From Mycolicibacterium neworleansense (GTDB taxonomy: Bacteria > Actinomycetota > Actinomycetes > Mycobacteriales > Mycobacteriaceae): a stretch of 64,000 nucleotides of DNA. The notes beneath the pieces are model-generated. The model saw only the letters and a list, made by a program, of their open reading frames with translations, did no database searches and was not told where the DNA came from. The translations under genes were made by a program, and so were the position numbers. The number at the start of each line of letters is the position of its first letter. The first letter of the stretch is position 1. The stretch covers positions 620,001 to 684,000 of the forward strand of contig NZ_CWKH01000003.1 in the NCBI RefSeq assembly GCF_001245615.1. The letters run 5' to 3'. Below are positions 1 to 9,520 of this stretch, piece after piece.

Positions 1-1
1 G

Positions 2-670
2 ACGTGGCGCACGGTGGTCGGCGGGTCGGCCAATTACGTCGACGCGATCGTGGCCCGACTGCCCGAGGCCGTCACCGGTGCCCGCGTGCGATCCGTGCGC
101 CGATGTGCCGACGGCGTGCTGGTCACCGTCGACGGACAGCCGCCCCGGCGGTTCGATGCCGCTGTCATCGCCACCCATCCCAACCAGGCGCTGCTGATGC
201 TGGACCACCCGAGCGAGGCCGAACGGCACATCCTCGGGGCCATCCCCTACAGCCTCAACCAGGCTCAGCTGCACACCGACGAGTCGGTACTGCCCCGCCT
301 GCCGAGAGCGCGCGCCTCCTGGAACTACCTCATCGATCCCGAAGATCACGCCGTCACCGTCACCTACGACATCACCAGACTGATGAGGCTGGGTGGCACC
401 CGGCGCTACCTGGTGACCCTGGGCGGCGCCCACCGGGTGGACCCGTCGAAGGTCGTCGCCGAGATGGTGTACGAACATCCGGCATACACCACCGAATCCG
501 TGGCCGCGCAACAACTCCTGCCTCAGCTCAACGACGACCGCATCGTGTTCGCCGGGGCGTACCACGGCTGGGGATTCCATGAGGACGGCGCCGCATCGGG
601 ATTGGCGGCCGCGGAGCGGCTGGGCGCCCGATGGGCCGGCGGCCCGGTCGCGGAGCCGCTGGCATGCTGA
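2..670 (+). CDS. FAD-dependent amine-oxidase-like protein, C-terminal part (Rv0449c-like), 5' end outside window
   Basis: The frame is open from the first bases of the window, so only the last ~220 residues are present. The C-terminal stretch GWGFHEDGAASG resembles the FAD-contacting end of flavin amine oxidases and NAD(P)-binding Rossmann proteins. The following genes (DUF1365, cyclopropane synthase, DUF1295, sigK, rskA) are in the same order as M. tuberculosis Rv0449c-Rv0444c, which supports identity with the Rv0449c family. In M. tuberculosis this family heads the SigK-controlled operon; its substrate is not established, though lipid desaturation or oxidation is likely. The stop overlaps the next start (ATGCTGA at 664-670), indicating translational coupling. 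Confidence 0.85.
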   Translation, partial: TWRTVVGGSANYVDAIVARLPEAVTGARVRSVRRCADGVLVTVDGQPPRRFDAAVIATHPNQALLMLDHPSEAERHILGAIPYSLNQAQLHTDESVLPRLPRARASWNYLIDPEDHAVTVTYDITRLMRLGGTRRYLVTLGGAHRVDPSKVVAEMVYEHPAYTTESVAAQQLLPQLNDDRIVFAGAYHGWGFHEDGAASGLAAAERLGARWAGGPVAEPLAC

Positions 671-1413
671 CCACCCCTGCGCTGTACCGCACCAGGATCA
701 CCCACGTCCGCCGCGCGCCCGTGCACCATCGCTTCAGCTACCGCGGATACAGCTGGTACGTCGACCTCGACCGGATGCCGCGATTGCCGCGTTGGCTGCG
801 ACCATTCGCCCGATTCGAGGCCGACGACCATTTCACGGGCGCACCGAAAGACTCTCTGCGCCAACGCGTCGACGCATTCCTGTTGTCGCACGACGTGGAT
901 CTCGGCGGCGGCAGGGTGACCGCGCTGCTGCAGGCGCGCGTGCTCGGATATGTGTTCAACCCGCTCAGCCTGTACTGGTGCCACGACGCCGCCGGGGCAC
1001 TGCGTTGCGTGGTCGCCGAGGTCCACAACACCTACGGCCGGCGGCATGCTTATCTGCTTGCCGCCGGACAACCCGCGAACGTGCCCAAGCGCATGTACGT
1101 CTCACCGTTCAATGCCGTCGATGGCTACTACCGGGTCCAGGCTCCGGAACCGGGCGAACACCTCGACGTGACGATTTCCCTGCACCGCCACGGACATCCG
1201 GCCTTTGTCGCCACCCTTCGCGGTGCCCGCAGGCCGGCGACCACGTGGGAGATCCTGCGCCTGCAACTGACCGCGCCGGTGGCACCGCTGGCCGGAGCCC
1301 TCGCCATCCGGATCGAGGGGATCAAGTTGTGGCTGCGCCGGGTTCCGGTGATCCCCCGCCCCACCGAAGAAGCCGTCGAGTGCATTACCGAGAACCAAGG
1401 AAGGCCGCTGTGA
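664..1413 (+). CDS. DUF1365 family protein (Rv0448c-like)
   Basis: This 249-residue protein belongs to DUF1365, which is regularly found between a flavin oxidoreductase and a cyclopropane-fatty-acid synthase homologue. I chose the ATG at 664 because it overlaps the upstream stop and begins MLTTPALYRTRITHVRR, the usual family N-terminus; a longer in-frame extension from 631 would overlap the upstream gene further. Motifs include HRFSYRGYSWYVDLD near residue 20 and NPLSLYWCHD near residue 100. It probably takes part in modifying unsaturated lipids with its operon partners, but no reaction is proven. The stop overlaps the next GTG (GTGA at 1410-1413). Confidence 0.88.
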   Translation: MLTTPALYRTRITHVRRAPVHHRFSYRGYSWYVDLDRMPRLPRWLRPFARFEADDHFTGAPKDSLRQRVDAFLLSHDVDLGGGRVTALLQARVLGYVFNPLSLYWCHDAAGALRCVVAEVHNTYGRRHAYLLAAGQPANVPKRMYVSPFNAVDGYYRVQAPEPGEHLDVTISLHRHGHPAFVATLRGARRPATTWEILRLQLTAPVAPLAGALAIRIEGIKLWLRRVPVIPRPTEEAVECITENQGRPL

Positions 1414-2678
1414 GCACCCGGACCGGAACGTCCCCCGCCATCGACCCGACCCGCTGGCCGGACGTGGTACATCCACCGCGTGGGCCGGTGGCCGCGATAT
1501 CCGGCGCGGTGGCCGACCAACTGCTGCGAAGGGCCGCCGCGACACTGCCGGTACGGCTGGCGTTTCCCGACGGAACCGTGATCGGGGCGGCCGATCCCAC
1601 CTTGCCCACCATGGTCATCGAACAGCCGGAGGCCCTGGCCCGCCGGATCGGCTGCCACGGACTGATCGGCTTCGGCGAGTCGTACATGGCCGGCGAGTGG
1701 CATTCCACTGATCTCGCCGGGCTGCTCACCGAGTTCGGCCGGTCGATGGGCGAGCTGATTCCCGCTGCGCTGCAACGGTTCCGGACGGTGACGCTGCCCC
1801 GCTCGCCGCGCTCTGCCCGCAACGACGCGGCTCAGTCCCGCCGCAACATCGCGGCCCACTACGACCTGTCCAATGAGCTGTTCGCCGAGTTCCTCGACGA
1901 GACGATGACGTACTCCAGTGCGCTGTTCCCGCAACTGCCGGGCACGGCGGCCGGCCTGGCCGACGCCCAGCGCCGGAAGATCGACCGACTCCTCGACACA
2001 GCGCGGGTCGGGCCGGGCAGCCGGGTCCTGGAGATCGGCACCGGTTGGGGCGAACTCTGCCTGCGTGCCGCCGAACGCGGCGCCCGGGTCCGCTCGATCA
2101 CCCTGTCGACCGAACAACAACGGCTGGCCCGGCAACGAGTGGCGGAGGCCGGTCTGTCGGACCGGGTCGATGTCGATCTACTCGACTACCGCGACGTCGA
2201 CGGCTGCTACGACGCGGTGGTGTCGGTCGAGATGGTGGAGGCCGTGGGATACCAGTTCTGGCCCACCTACTTTCGAGCGCTGGACCGGCTCGTCACACCG
2301 GGAGGCCGGGTCGCGATCCAGGCGATCACCATGCCGCACGATCGCATGCTGGCCTCGCGCGATACGCACACCTGGATCCAGAAGTACATCTTCCCCGGCG
2401 GGCTGCTGCCGTCGACCGAGGCGATCATCGGCCTGACCGAAAGGCACACGCGGCTGCGCACTGTCGACATGATGTCACTGCGGCCGCACTACGCCGAGAC
2501 CCTGAGACTGTGGCGCGAACGTTTCGACTCGCGCCGCGACGCGGTGGCGGCGCTTGGCTTCGACGAGGTCTTCGCCCGCATGTGGGAGCTGTACCTGGCG
2601 TACTCCGAAGCCGGATTCGCCTCGGGCTATCTCGACGTCTACCAGTGGACATTCGCCCCGACAGGAGGACACCGGTGA
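1410..2678 (+). CDS. ufaA1: Cyclopropane-fatty-acyl-phospholipid synthase family methyltransferase (ufaA1-like)
   Basis: The 422-residue protein is an S-adenosylmethionine-dependent methyltransferase of the CFA synthase family, expected to add a methylene or methyl group across lipid double bonds at the membrane. The SAM-binding glycine motif VLEIGTGWGELCLRA lies near residue 205, preceded by the family segment YDLSNELFAEFLD. The start is the GTG at 1410, overlapping the DUF1365 stop; the longer upstream open frame is antisense-like and discarded. Its position matches Rv0447c (ufaA1) in the sigK locus. The C-terminal YLAYSEAGF and YLDVYQW motifs are intact, so it should be functional. Confidence 0.9.
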   Translation: MSTRTGTSPAIDPTRWPDVVHPPRGPVAAISGAVADQLLRRAAATLPVRLAFPDGTVIGAADPTLPTMVIEQPEALARRIGCHGLIGFGESYMAGEWHSTDLAGLLTEFGRSMGELIPAALQRFRTVTLPRSPRSARNDAAQSRRNIAAHYDLSNELFAEFLDETMTYSSALFPQLPGTAAGLADAQRRKIDRLLDTARVGPGSRVLEIGTGWGELCLRAAERGARVRSITLSTEQQRLARQRVAEAGLSDRVDVDLLDYRDVDGCYDAVVSVEMVEAVGYQFWPTYFRALDRLVTPGGRVAIQAITMPHDRMLASRDTHTWIQKYIFPGGLLPSTEAIIGLTERHTRLRTVDMMSLRPHYAETLRLWRERFDSRRDAVAALGFDEVFARMWELYLAYSEAGFASGYLDVYQWTFAPTGGHR

Positions 2679-3454
2679 ACCTGCTCATCGTCACCGCGGT
2701 ATCGCTGGCCGCCCTCGCCGTCGTGCACGGCGCGACCTTCTTGATCGGCCGAAACCTCGGCCGGTACAACGTCGTCGACGTGGCCTGGGGCATCGGGTTC
2801 ATCGTGGTGGCCACTGTCAGCGCCGTCCTGGGCACCGGCGATGTCTTCCGGCGCATCCTGTTATTGGTGCTGATCACCCTCTGGGCGGGGCGACTGTCCT
2901 GGCACATGGTGCTCAAGTCCGCGGGCAAGGGTGAGGATCCGCGCTACCAGGAGCTGCTGGGTGGCGACTATTCGGCCGGTCACGTGCTGCGCAAGGTGTT
3001 CGTGATCCAGGGTGCGGCAACCTGGTTCGTGTCGCTTCCCGTGCAGTTGTCGTCGACACTGGGGCCGACTCCGGCCGCCCTGCGGCCGGTTCTGATTGTG
3101 GGCGTGGCGATCTGGGTCGCCGGGCTGGCGTTCGAGGCGATCGGCGACCATCAGTTGCGCAGGTTCAAATCCGACCCGGCCCACCGGGGCGCGATCATGG
3201 ACCGCGGGCTGTGGGCCTGGACCCGCCATCCCAACTATTTCGGCGACTGCTGCGTCTGGTGGGGGTTGTGGTTGTCGAGCATCTGCGGCTGGTTGTCGCT
3301 GGCTACGGTGCTATCCCCGCTGTTGATGACGTATTTCCTGGTGTACGCGACCGGAGCCCGACTGGCCGAGAAGCACATGGCGGGCCGGGCGGGATTCGCG
3401 GAATATTGTTCTCGCACTTCTTTTTTCATTCCGATGCCACCGAGATCTGGATAA
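2675..3454 (+). CDS. DUF1295 integral membrane protein (Rv0446c-like, steroid 5-alpha-reductase-like fold)
   Basis: This 259-residue polytopic membrane protein belongs to DUF1295, related to the steroid 5-alpha-reductase/isoprenylcysteine methyltransferase superfamily. Hydrophobic segments cover most of its length. The C-terminal half carries RGLWAWTRHPNYFGD, the NADPH/cofactor-contacting motif of the family. The GTG at 2675 overlaps the ufaA1 stop and has a GGAGGA ribosome site at 2663-2668. With DUF1365 and the cyclopropane synthase it probably forms a lipid-modifying pathway. The exact substrate is unknown. Confidence 0.88.
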   Translation: MNLLIVTAVSLAALAVVHGATFLIGRNLGRYNVVDVAWGIGFIVVATVSAVLGTGDVFRRILLLVLITLWAGRLSWHMVLKSAGKGEDPRYQELLGGDYSAGHVLRKVFVIQGAATWFVSLPVQLSSTLGPTPAALRPVLIVGVAIWVAGLAFEAIGDHQLRRFKSDPAHRGAIMDRGLWAWTRHPNYFGDCCVWWGLWLSSICGWLSLATVLSPLLMTYFLVYATGARLAEKHMAGRAGFAEYCSRTSFFIPMPPRSG

Positions 3455-3456
3455 GC

Positions 3457-4038
3457 ATGACGGAGCAGGCCCCGGTGACTAGGCTGCTGTGGGTGACCGC
3501 CGAACTCGACGCGTTGCTGCGACGGGTGGCCCGACGCGACGTCGACGCCTTCGCCGAGCTGTACGACCAAACGCGGTCGCGGGTGTTCGGCCTGGTCACC
3601 CAGGTTCTGCGCGACCCGGGATACAGCGAGGAAACCACCCAGGACATCTATCTGCAGGTGTGGCGCTCGGCAGACAGCTATGACCCGTCGGCCGGATCCC
3701 CGATGGCCTGGCTGCTGACGCTCGCACACCGGCGGGCGGTGGACCGGGTGCGTGCCGAGCAGGCCGCCACCCGCCGTGAATCCCGCTACGGTGCCACCAG
3801 CGTGGATCCGCCCGCCGATCACGTGGCCGACTCCGTCATCACCCACGACGAGCAGCGGCGCGTCGCCGAATGCCTGTCGTCGCTGACCGATGCCCAGCGC
3901 GAGTGCATCCATCTCGCCTATTACGACGGGCTGACCTACAGCCAGGTCTCTCAACGGCTGGCGGCCAACCTCGCGACCATCAAATCGCGGATGCGTGACG
4001 CCCTCCGCGGCCTGCGCAACTGTCTGGGGGCCGCATGA
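3457..4038 (+). CDS. sigK: ECF RNA polymerase sigma factor SigK
   Basis: A 193-residue ECF sigma factor. Region 2 spans roughly residues 25-95 ([17 protein letters not shown], then [10 protein letters not shown]). Region 4 lies near residues 140-190, with the helix-turn-helix in [19 protein letters not shown]. The ATG at 3457 lies three bases after the DUF1295 stop; in-frame starts upstream would run into that gene. The immediately overlapping rskA and the upstream lipid genes match the M. tuberculosis sigK locus, where SigK drives mpt70/mpt83 and the Rv0449c operon. No mpt70/mpt83-like gene is visible on the downstream side. Confidence 0.93.
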   Translation: MTEQAPVTRLLWVTAELDALLRRVARRDVDAFAELYDQTRSRVFGLVTQVLRDPGYSEETTQDIYLQVWRSADSYDPSAGSPMAWLLTLAHRRAVDRVRAEQAATRRESRYGATSVDPPADHVADSVITHDEQRRVAECLSSLTDAQRECIHLAYYDGLTYSQVSQRLAANLATIKSRMRDALRGLRNCLGAA

Positions 4039-4736
4039 CCGGACCGGTTGACCCCGACCTTCTCGAGCTGGCGACCCCGTACGCGCTGCACGCGGTGTCC
4101 GACAGCGAGCGGGCCGACATCGAACAGCGCTTGGCAGCCGCCCCTCCCGAGGTGGCGGCCGAATTCGCGAACGAAGTGCGCGACGTGAGGGAAACCATGG
4201 CCCGGCTGGCCGGGTCCACTGCCCTTGAACCACCGACCCATCTGCGCGAGCAGCTACTGGCGGCGGTCTCGGTGCGCGAATTGCGGCCCGCCCCGCGCTG
4301 GCGGAACACGGCATTGGCGGCGGCAGCGGCCGTCGTCATCGCCCTCACCGGTGTCGGCATCGGCATCGCGATGCGCCCCAGCCCGCAGCCCACGACGGCC
4401 GAACAGATCTTCGCCGCCCCAGACGTACGGACCGTCTCCGGGGCGATCCCCACCGGCGGAACCGCGACCGTGGTGTTCTCCCGCGAGCGCAACGCCGGCG
4501 TGCTGGTGATGAACGGCGTCACGCCCCCGCAGACCGGCACGGTCTATCAGATGTGGCTGCTGCGCGAGGGCGACGCCACGTCGGCGGGCACCATGGACTC
4601 CGCCGCCGTCGCGCCGTCGACCACGGCGGTGCTACCCGACCTCGCCGACGCATCGGCATTGGCCTTCACCGTCGAACCGGGCGAGGGCTCGACCACACCC
4701 ACCACGCCGATCTTCGCCGAGCTGCCATTGCAGTGA
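4035..4736 (+). CDS. rskA: Anti-sigma-K factor RskA
   Basis: The 233-residue protein has a cytoplasmic anti-sigma domain (about residues 1-85, including the [17 protein letters not shown] motif), one transmembrane helix at about residues 91-112, and an extracytoplasmic RskA domain (about 113-233). It should hold SigK inactive at the inner face of the membrane until regulated intramembrane proteolysis, as known for M. tuberculosis RskA and Rip1. The ATG overlaps the sigK stop (ATGA at 4035-4038), which fits stoichiometric co-translation. The extracytoplasmic segments [11 protein letters not shown] and SAGTMDS are typical of the family. Confidence 0.92.
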   Translation: MTGPVDPDLLELATPYALHAVSDSERADIEQRLAAAPPEVAAEFANEVRDVRETMARLAGSTALEPPTHLREQLLAAVSVRELRPAPRWRNTALAAAAAVVIALTGVGIGIAMRPSPQPTTAEQIFAAPDVRTVSGAIPTGGTATVVFSRERNAGVLVMNGVTPPQTGTVYQMWLLREGDATSAGTMDSAAVAPSTTAVLPDLADASALAFTVEPGEGSTTPTTPIFAELPLQ

Positions 4737-4810
4737 CACGCATCGGGTGGCCGAAAGCCGGGTATCACTGACCTCACCGCACGAGCTGGGAAAAGGAAGT
4801 GGTGAACGCA

Positions 4811-5695
4811 ATGTCACAAGACGCAGAAAACCTCAGCAAGGACCCCGCGCCCGATCCGGCCGAGGACAACGCCTTCTTTCCCTCGCCCTACTCGTTGAGT
4901 CAGTACACCTCCCCCAGGACCGATTTCACCGGCGTGGAACACAAGGGCGCCTACACCGAGGGCCGGTGGAAGGTGTTGATGATCGCCACCGAAGAGCGAT
5001 ATGTGTTGTGCCAGAACGGAAAGATGTTCTCCACCGGCAACCATCCGGTGGAGATGCTGCTGCCGCTGCACCACCTGATGGAAGCCGGATTCGACGTTGA
5101 CGTCGCGACCATATCCGGGTATCCGGCCAAGCTGGAACTGTGGGCCATGCCCGGCGAAGACCAGGCCGTGCTGTCAACCTACGAGGCCCTCAAGATCAAA
5201 CTCAAACAACCCCTCAAGCTGTCCAACGTGGTCGCCGGCCTCAAGCCGGCCTCTGACTATCTCGCCGTCTTCATTCCCGGCGGTCACGGCGCCGTCGTCG
5301 GGCTGCCGGGCAGCGACCAGGTCGGCCGGACGCTGAACTGGGCACTCGACCACGGCCGGTTCATCATCACCCTGTGCCACGGTCCGGCGGCGCTGCTGGC
5401 CGCCGGCCTCGGCAAGTCTCGGTCGCCGCTGGCCGGATACTCGGTGTGCGTGTTCCCCGACTCGCTCGACGAGGGCCCGAACATCGACATCGGATACCTG
5501 CCGGGGCGCCTGCAGTGGCTGGTCGCCGACCTGCTGGCCAAGCAGGGCCTCACCATCGTCAACGACGAGATGGCCGGCACGGTGCACCAGGACCGCCGCC
5601 TGCTCACCGGTGACAGCCCACTGGCCTCCGATGCGTTGGGGAGGTTGGCCGTCAATTGCCTGCTCGACGCGCTGGGGCGCGAACATCAGCCTTGA
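4811..5695 (+). CDS. hchA: HchA/Hsp31-type molecular chaperone and protein deglycase (DJ-1/PfpI superfamily)
   Basis: A 294-residue DJ-1/PfpI protein closely resembling E. coli Hsp31 (HchA): the N-terminal [17 protein letters not shown] block and [14 protein letters not shown] are characteristic. The presumed catalytic residues are Glu81, Cys189 and His190 (LCHGPAAL). The family acts as a holding chaperone and glyoxalase III/deglycase in the cytosol. I chose ATG 4811, about 11 bases after the AAGGAAG ribosome site at 4793-4799; GTG codons at 4799 and 4802 are in frame but lie on or too near that site. It is probably monocistronic. Confidence 0.9.
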   Translation: MSQDAENLSKDPAPDPAEDNAFFPSPYSLSQYTSPRTDFTGVEHKGAYTEGRWKVLMIATEERYVLCQNGKMFSTGNHPVEMLLPLHHLMEAGFDVDVATISGYPAKLELWAMPGEDQAVLSTYEALKIKLKQPLKLSNVVAGLKPASDYLAVFIPGGHGAVVGLPGSDQVGRTLNWALDHGRFIITLCHGPAALLAAGLGKSRSPLAGYSVCVFPDSLDEGPNIDIGYLPGRLQWLVADLLAKQGLTIVNDEMAGTVHQDRRLLTGDSPLASDALGRLAVNCLLDALGREHQP

Positions 5696-5707
5696 CCAGC
5701 GTCTGTC

Positions 5708-6217
5708 TCAGACGCCGACGTGCCCGTCGATGCGCTCGCGGACCAGATCTGCGTGTCCGCAATGGCGGGCATACTCGGCGATCATGTGAGTGTAGATCCA
5801 ACGCAAGCTGACCTCGCCCCCCATGAATGCCGCGGTGCCGTCGAGTTCTCGCGCCGCACAGTTGAGACGGGCCTGTTTGATCTCGTCCTGCCAGATCTGT
5901 ACCGCGTCGCGGAACGACGAGTGTGCCGACACCTCGAAGCCCCCGTCATGGCCGTCGGGGTCGCGCGGTCCGAAGATCGGTGCCGCGTCCTCGCCCGTCA
6001 GTACCCGGCGAAACCAGTTCCGTTCCACTTCGGCGGCGTGCTGGACCAGACCCAGCAAGGTCAGCTCCGACGGCGGCACCGAGGCTGACCGCAGCTGTTC
6101 CTCGTTCAGGCCCTCACATTTCAGCGCCAGCGTGGCGCGATAGAACTCCAGCCAGCTCTCCAGCGTCGTACGTTCATCGGCATTCATCGGCGGCACGGGC
6201 CGCTCCGTCGACGTCAT
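5708..6217 (-). CDS. DinB family / DUF664 protein
   Basis: A 169-residue protein of the DinB-like four-helix-bundle superfamily (DUF664). The segments WLEFYRATLALKCEGLNEEQ, LGLVQHAAEVERNWF and WIYTHMIAEYARHCGHADL hold the three His residues that normally bind a divalent metal, at about residues 64, 144 and 152. Such proteins are thiol-dependent enzymes or remain uncharacterised. I chose the ATG at 6217, giving MTSTERP; the frame runs on to 6403 but would overlap the neighbouring gene. It converges on hchA with a 12-base gap. Confidence 0.83.
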   Translation of the reverse strand: MTSTERPVPPMNADERTTLESWLEFYRATLALKCEGLNEEQLRSASVPPSELTLLGLVQHAAEVERNWFRRVLTGEDAAPIFGPRDPDGHDGGFEVSAHSSFRDAVQIWQDEIKQARLNCAARELDGTAAFMGGEVSLRWIYTHMIAEYARHCGHADLVRERIDGHVGV

Positions 6218-6255
6218 ACTCACGATGCTGCCATCACTGCGGGGGTGAAGCGGGA

Positions 6256-6675
6256 TCACCGAATGCGCCGTTTCAGACGGGCGCTGCGGAGTATCTGTAT
6301 CGCCATATTGGTGGAGGTAAGCATCGGAAAGACGCCGAGGAAGGTTCGCTCCGACGGGGTACGCCCGTGCAGTTGTTCGAGGCTGCCGAAAACGTAGAAA
6401 CAACCGATGCAGAACAGCGTGGCGGGAACCGCGAGCGCCAGAATGCTGCCACGGTCGGCCAGGACCTGTCGTGCGAGGGTCAGCTCGTCGTCGGTGAGAG
6501 CCTCGCGTTTCCGGACCTTGCGCAAGGTGGCCGACAGCGTCCCGACGGCCAGGCTCGATGTGACATGGGCGTGGCCCCTCATCCGCCGCGTGAACATGAA
6601 AGCCACGACGGCGAAGACCCAGATCAACGCGAAGGAGATGATCGACAGGATGCCGTAGAGAGTCGACGTCGTCAC
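6256..6675 (-). CDS. Small two-TM membrane protein downstream of mmpL, function unknown
   Basis: I do not recognise the family. The 139-residue protein has a hydrophobic N-terminal segment (about residues 6-27, ending before FTRRMRGHAH) and a second one near residues 78-96 (SILALAVPATLFCIGCFYVF). The GTG start at 6675 lies one base after the mmpL stop, so it is almost certainly the third gene of the mmpS-mmpL operon and may be an accessory to that transporter. Basic stretches at the C-terminus (SARLKRRIR) suggest a cytoplasmic tail. Confidence 0.7.
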   Translation of the reverse strand: MTTSTLYGILSIISFALIWVFAVVAFMFTRRMRGHAHVTSSLAVGTLSATLRKVRKREALTDDELTLARQVLADRGSILALAVPATLFCIGCFYVFGSLEQLHGRTPSERTFLGVFPMLTSTNMAIQILRSARLKRRIR

Positions 6676-6676
6676 G

Positions 6677-9520
6677 TCAGGCCTCCACTCGCTGCTGCCG
6701 GGACAGCACCGGCTGCCGTAGCGGCCGCTGCCGGATGAATGTCGGCCACCAGAACCACGGACCGAGAAGACGCAACAGACACGGCACGACGAACGATCGC
6801 ACGATCAACGTGTCGAGCAGCAGCCCGATGCACACGGTGGAGCCCACCTGGCCGATGGTTCGTAGATCGCTGATCAACATGGCCAGCATGGTGAACGCGA
6901 ACACCAGCCCCGCAGAGGTCACCACGCCGCCGGTGCTCCCCAGAGCGCGGATCAGTCCGGTGTTCAGGCCTGCTCCCGATTCCTCCTTGACCCGGGAGAT
7001 CAGCAGCAGGTTGTAGTCCGAGCCGACCGCCACCAGGATGATGAAGGTCAGCGGCAACACCAGCCAGTGCAGGTGCAGGCCGATCAGGTGCTGCCACACC
7101 AGGATTGACAGTCCGAAGGCACCGGCATACGAGAACGCCACGGTGCCGGGGATCACCATGGCCGCGACCAGGCTTCGGGTCAGGTACAGCATGATCAGGA
7201 AGATCAGGACGAACGCGGCGATGGCCACGATGAGCAGATCGGACGCGGCGTAGGCCCTGATGTCCTTGTTGTTCGAGCCCGCTCCGCCGATGTAGATCTT
7301 GGAGCCCGCCAGTGAGGTCTCCTTGAGCGCCGCCTTGATCGCGTCCGGGAACTGTTCGACATGGTCGATTCCTTCCGGACCCATGGCGTTGCCCTCATGG
7401 GTGACGATGAACCGGGCGGCCTTGCCATCGGGCGACATCATCAGTTGCATGCCGGTCTTGACGTCCTCGTTGTCGAACGCCTCTCGGGGGATGTAGAAGA
7501 AGTCGTCGCTGCGGGACTTGTCGAAGTCGTTGCCCACGTTGATCAGGTCGTAGTAGGTCTGGTCGGTCTGGGTGGACTGCAGATGCGCCGGACCGTAGTT
7601 GTTGGTGATGACGCCCAGCAGCGACCGACTGTCGGCCATCATCCGCTCCAACTGCGAGATCAACTGCGGCATCAGCCGGTCGATGGCCTCGAAAGACGTG
7701 ACGGCATCGGCGATCTGGGCATCCAGGCTGTCGATCCCGTCGAGCGAGTCGAACAGCGATCGCATCGCCCAACAGGCCGGGATGTCGAAACAGTGTGGCT
7801 CCCAATAGAAGTAGTTCTTCAACGGCCGCAGGAAGTCGTCGAGATTGGAGATCCCGGCGTTCATGTCGTCGGTGACCTGTTTGAGGTTTTCCAAAGTGAG
7901 CACCGTCGAATGCAGTTCGTCGGCCATCTGCTGGGTCAGCCCGATCACCTTCTGCAGCACCTCGACCGAACGCGCCTGGATCTCGGCCTGCTTGTCGGTG
8001 TTCTCGTTCTGCTGCTCGTTGAACGGCAACTGCTGGCCGCTGCCACTGCCCTGGGTGGTGAACAGATAGGGAATCGTGGCGTGCTCCAGCGGGCGGCCCA
8101 GCGGCCTGGTGATGCTCTGCACCATGGCGACACCGGGAAGCCGGATCAGGCTCTTGGCCACCCGGTCCAGCGAGATGAAGTCCGCCGAGTTGCGCATGTC
8201 GTGGTCGCTCTCGACCATCAACATCTCGCTGAACAACTTGCTTTGCGAGAAGTGCCGATCCGAGGCCTCGAAACCGAGATTGGCTGGGCCGTCTGACGGT
8301 TGGTAGGCGCGATCGTCGTAGCTGACCTTGAAGGTGGGCACGAATACCGCACCGATCATCACTACGGCGGTGCTTGCGACGAACACGGGTTTGGGCCAGC
8401 GCACGACGCTGGTCGCGATCCGCCGGTACAGATGTCCCTTGGTCATGCGCTTGGGGTCGAACAGACCGAACAGACTGCCGAGTGTGAGAATCGCCGGCGC
8501 GAGCGTGAGGGCCGCGGCGATGGTGAACAGCATGCTGATGGCGACTGCCGGCCCCATGGTGTGGAAGTAGTCCAGCCGGGCCAGGCTCAGGCAGTAACAC
8601 GCGCCGGCGATGGTCAGTCCGGAGCCGATGATGATCGGAGCAACACTGCGATAGGCGGTGTAGAAGGCGTCCTCGCGGCTCTCACCGTCCTGCCTGGCCT
8701 CCTGATAGCGCCCCAGCAGAAAAATGCCGTAGTCGGTTCCGGCTCCCAATGTCAGTGCCACCACGATGTTCACCGCGAACGACGACAGCGGGATGATGCC
8801 GAAGTGCCCCAGCGTCGCGATGACGCCTTTGGCTACAAGCATTTCGATCAACACGCTGACCAGCGGTACCAGTAGGTTGGGCACCGAGCGGTAGACCACC
8901 AGCAGCATGATCACGATGAGGATGATCGTCAGGATGGTGATGTTGTTGAGGCTGGAGTTGGCGATCGTCAGGGTGTCCGAGGCCAGCGGCGCGGCACCGC
9001 TGACGTAGACCTTGAGCCCGGGCGGCGGATTGTCGTCGGCGATGATGTCTCGCACCGCGTCGACTGACTCGTTCGCCTGCAACTGCCCGATGTTTCCGGC
9101 GAGCCGCAACAGTACGAAAGTCGCTTTGCCATCCACACTTTGGGCACCGGCCGCGGTGATGGGCTTGCCCCACAGATCCATCACGTACTGCACGTGCTCG
9201 GAGTCCTGCTTGAGCCGGTTCATCAAATCGTCGTAGTACCGGTGATCGCCATCGTCGAGAGGTCGGTCCGCCTCGAACACCAGCATGGTCAGGCTGGTCG
9301 AGGTGGACTCCTGGAACTTCTCTCCGATGCGCAGCATCGCGACCTGTGACGGTGCATAGCTCGGGATCATGGACCCGGCGAGCTCCTCGGCGACCCGTTC
9401 GACCTGAGGGATGAAGGTGTTCGTGGTGACGGCCAGAAGCGCCCAGAACACGATGATCGGCACGGCCATGACGCGCACGGATCGCGCCATGAACGGCCGG
9501 TTCGCCCGGTGCATGCTCAT
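6677..9520 (-). CDS. MmpL family RND lipid transporter
   Basis: The 947-residue protein is an MmpL (mycobacterial membrane protein large) transporter of the RND superfamily, which exports lipids or siderophores across the inner membrane using proton motive force. Two tandem halves are visible: a large periplasmic loop after TM1, then a TM block with GAGTDYGIFLLGRYQEA; and a second loop followed by a TM block with VAVGSDYNLLLISRVKEE. These paired Asp-Tyr motifs are the proton-relay signature of MmpLs. Length and the partner mmpS place it with the MmpL4/MmpL5-like group. The start overlaps the mmpS stop (ATGA at 9517-9520). Confidence 0.93.
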   Translation of the reverse strand: MSMHRANRPFMARSVRVMAVPIIVFWALLAVTTNTFIPQVERVAEELAGSMIPSYAPSQVAMLRIGEKFQESTSTSLTMLVFEADRPLDDGDHRYYDDLMNRLKQDSEHVQYVMDLWGKPITAAGAQSVDGKATFVLLRLAGNIGQLQANESVDAVRDIIADDNPPPGLKVYVSGAAPLASDTLTIANSSLNNITILTIILIVIMLLVVYRSVPNLLVPLVSVLIEMLVAKGVIATLGHFGIIPLSSFAVNIVVALTLGAGTDYGIFLLGRYQEARQDGESREDAFYTAYRSVAPIIIGSGLTIAGACYCLSLARLDYFHTMGPAVAISMLFTIAAALTLAPAILTLGSLFGLFDPKRMTKGHLYRRIATSVVRWPKPVFVASTAVVMIGAVFVPTFKVSYDDRAYQPSDGPANLGFEASDRHFSQSKLFSEMLMVESDHDMRNSADFISLDRVAKSLIRLPGVAMVQSITRPLGRPLEHATIPYLFTTQGSGSGQQLPFNEQQNENTDKQAEIQARSVEVLQKVIGLTQQMADELHSTVLTLENLKQVTDDMNAGISNLDDFLRPLKNYFYWEPHCFDIPACWAMRSLFDSLDGIDSLDAQIADAVTSFEAIDRLMPQLISQLERMMADSRSLLGVITNNYGPAHLQSTQTDQTYYDLINVGNDFDKSRSDDFFYIPREAFDNEDVKTGMQLMMSPDGKAARFIVTHEGNAMGPEGIDHVEQFPDAIKAALKETSLAGSKIYIGGAGSNNKDIRAYAASDLLIVAIAAFVLIFLIMLYLTRSLVAAMVIPGTVAFSYAGAFGLSILVWQHLIGLHLHWLVLPLTFIILVAVGSDYNLLLISRVKEESGAGLNTGLIRALGSTGGVVTSAGLVFAFTMLAMLISDLRTIGQVGSTVCIGLLLDTLIVRSFVVPCLLRLLGPWFWWPTFIRQRPLRQPVLSRQQRVEA

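Noticed and set aside
579..1409. Long in-frame extension upstream of the cyclopropane synthase
   Set aside because: It overlaps the whole DUF1365 gene, is Arg/Pro-rich and lacks any recognisable domain; the GTG at 1410 overlaps the preceding stop as elsewhere in the operon.
1128..2135. Antisense 335-codon open frame
   Set aside because: Shadow of ufaA1 and DUF1365 in a high-GC genome; no domain pattern and no ribosome site.
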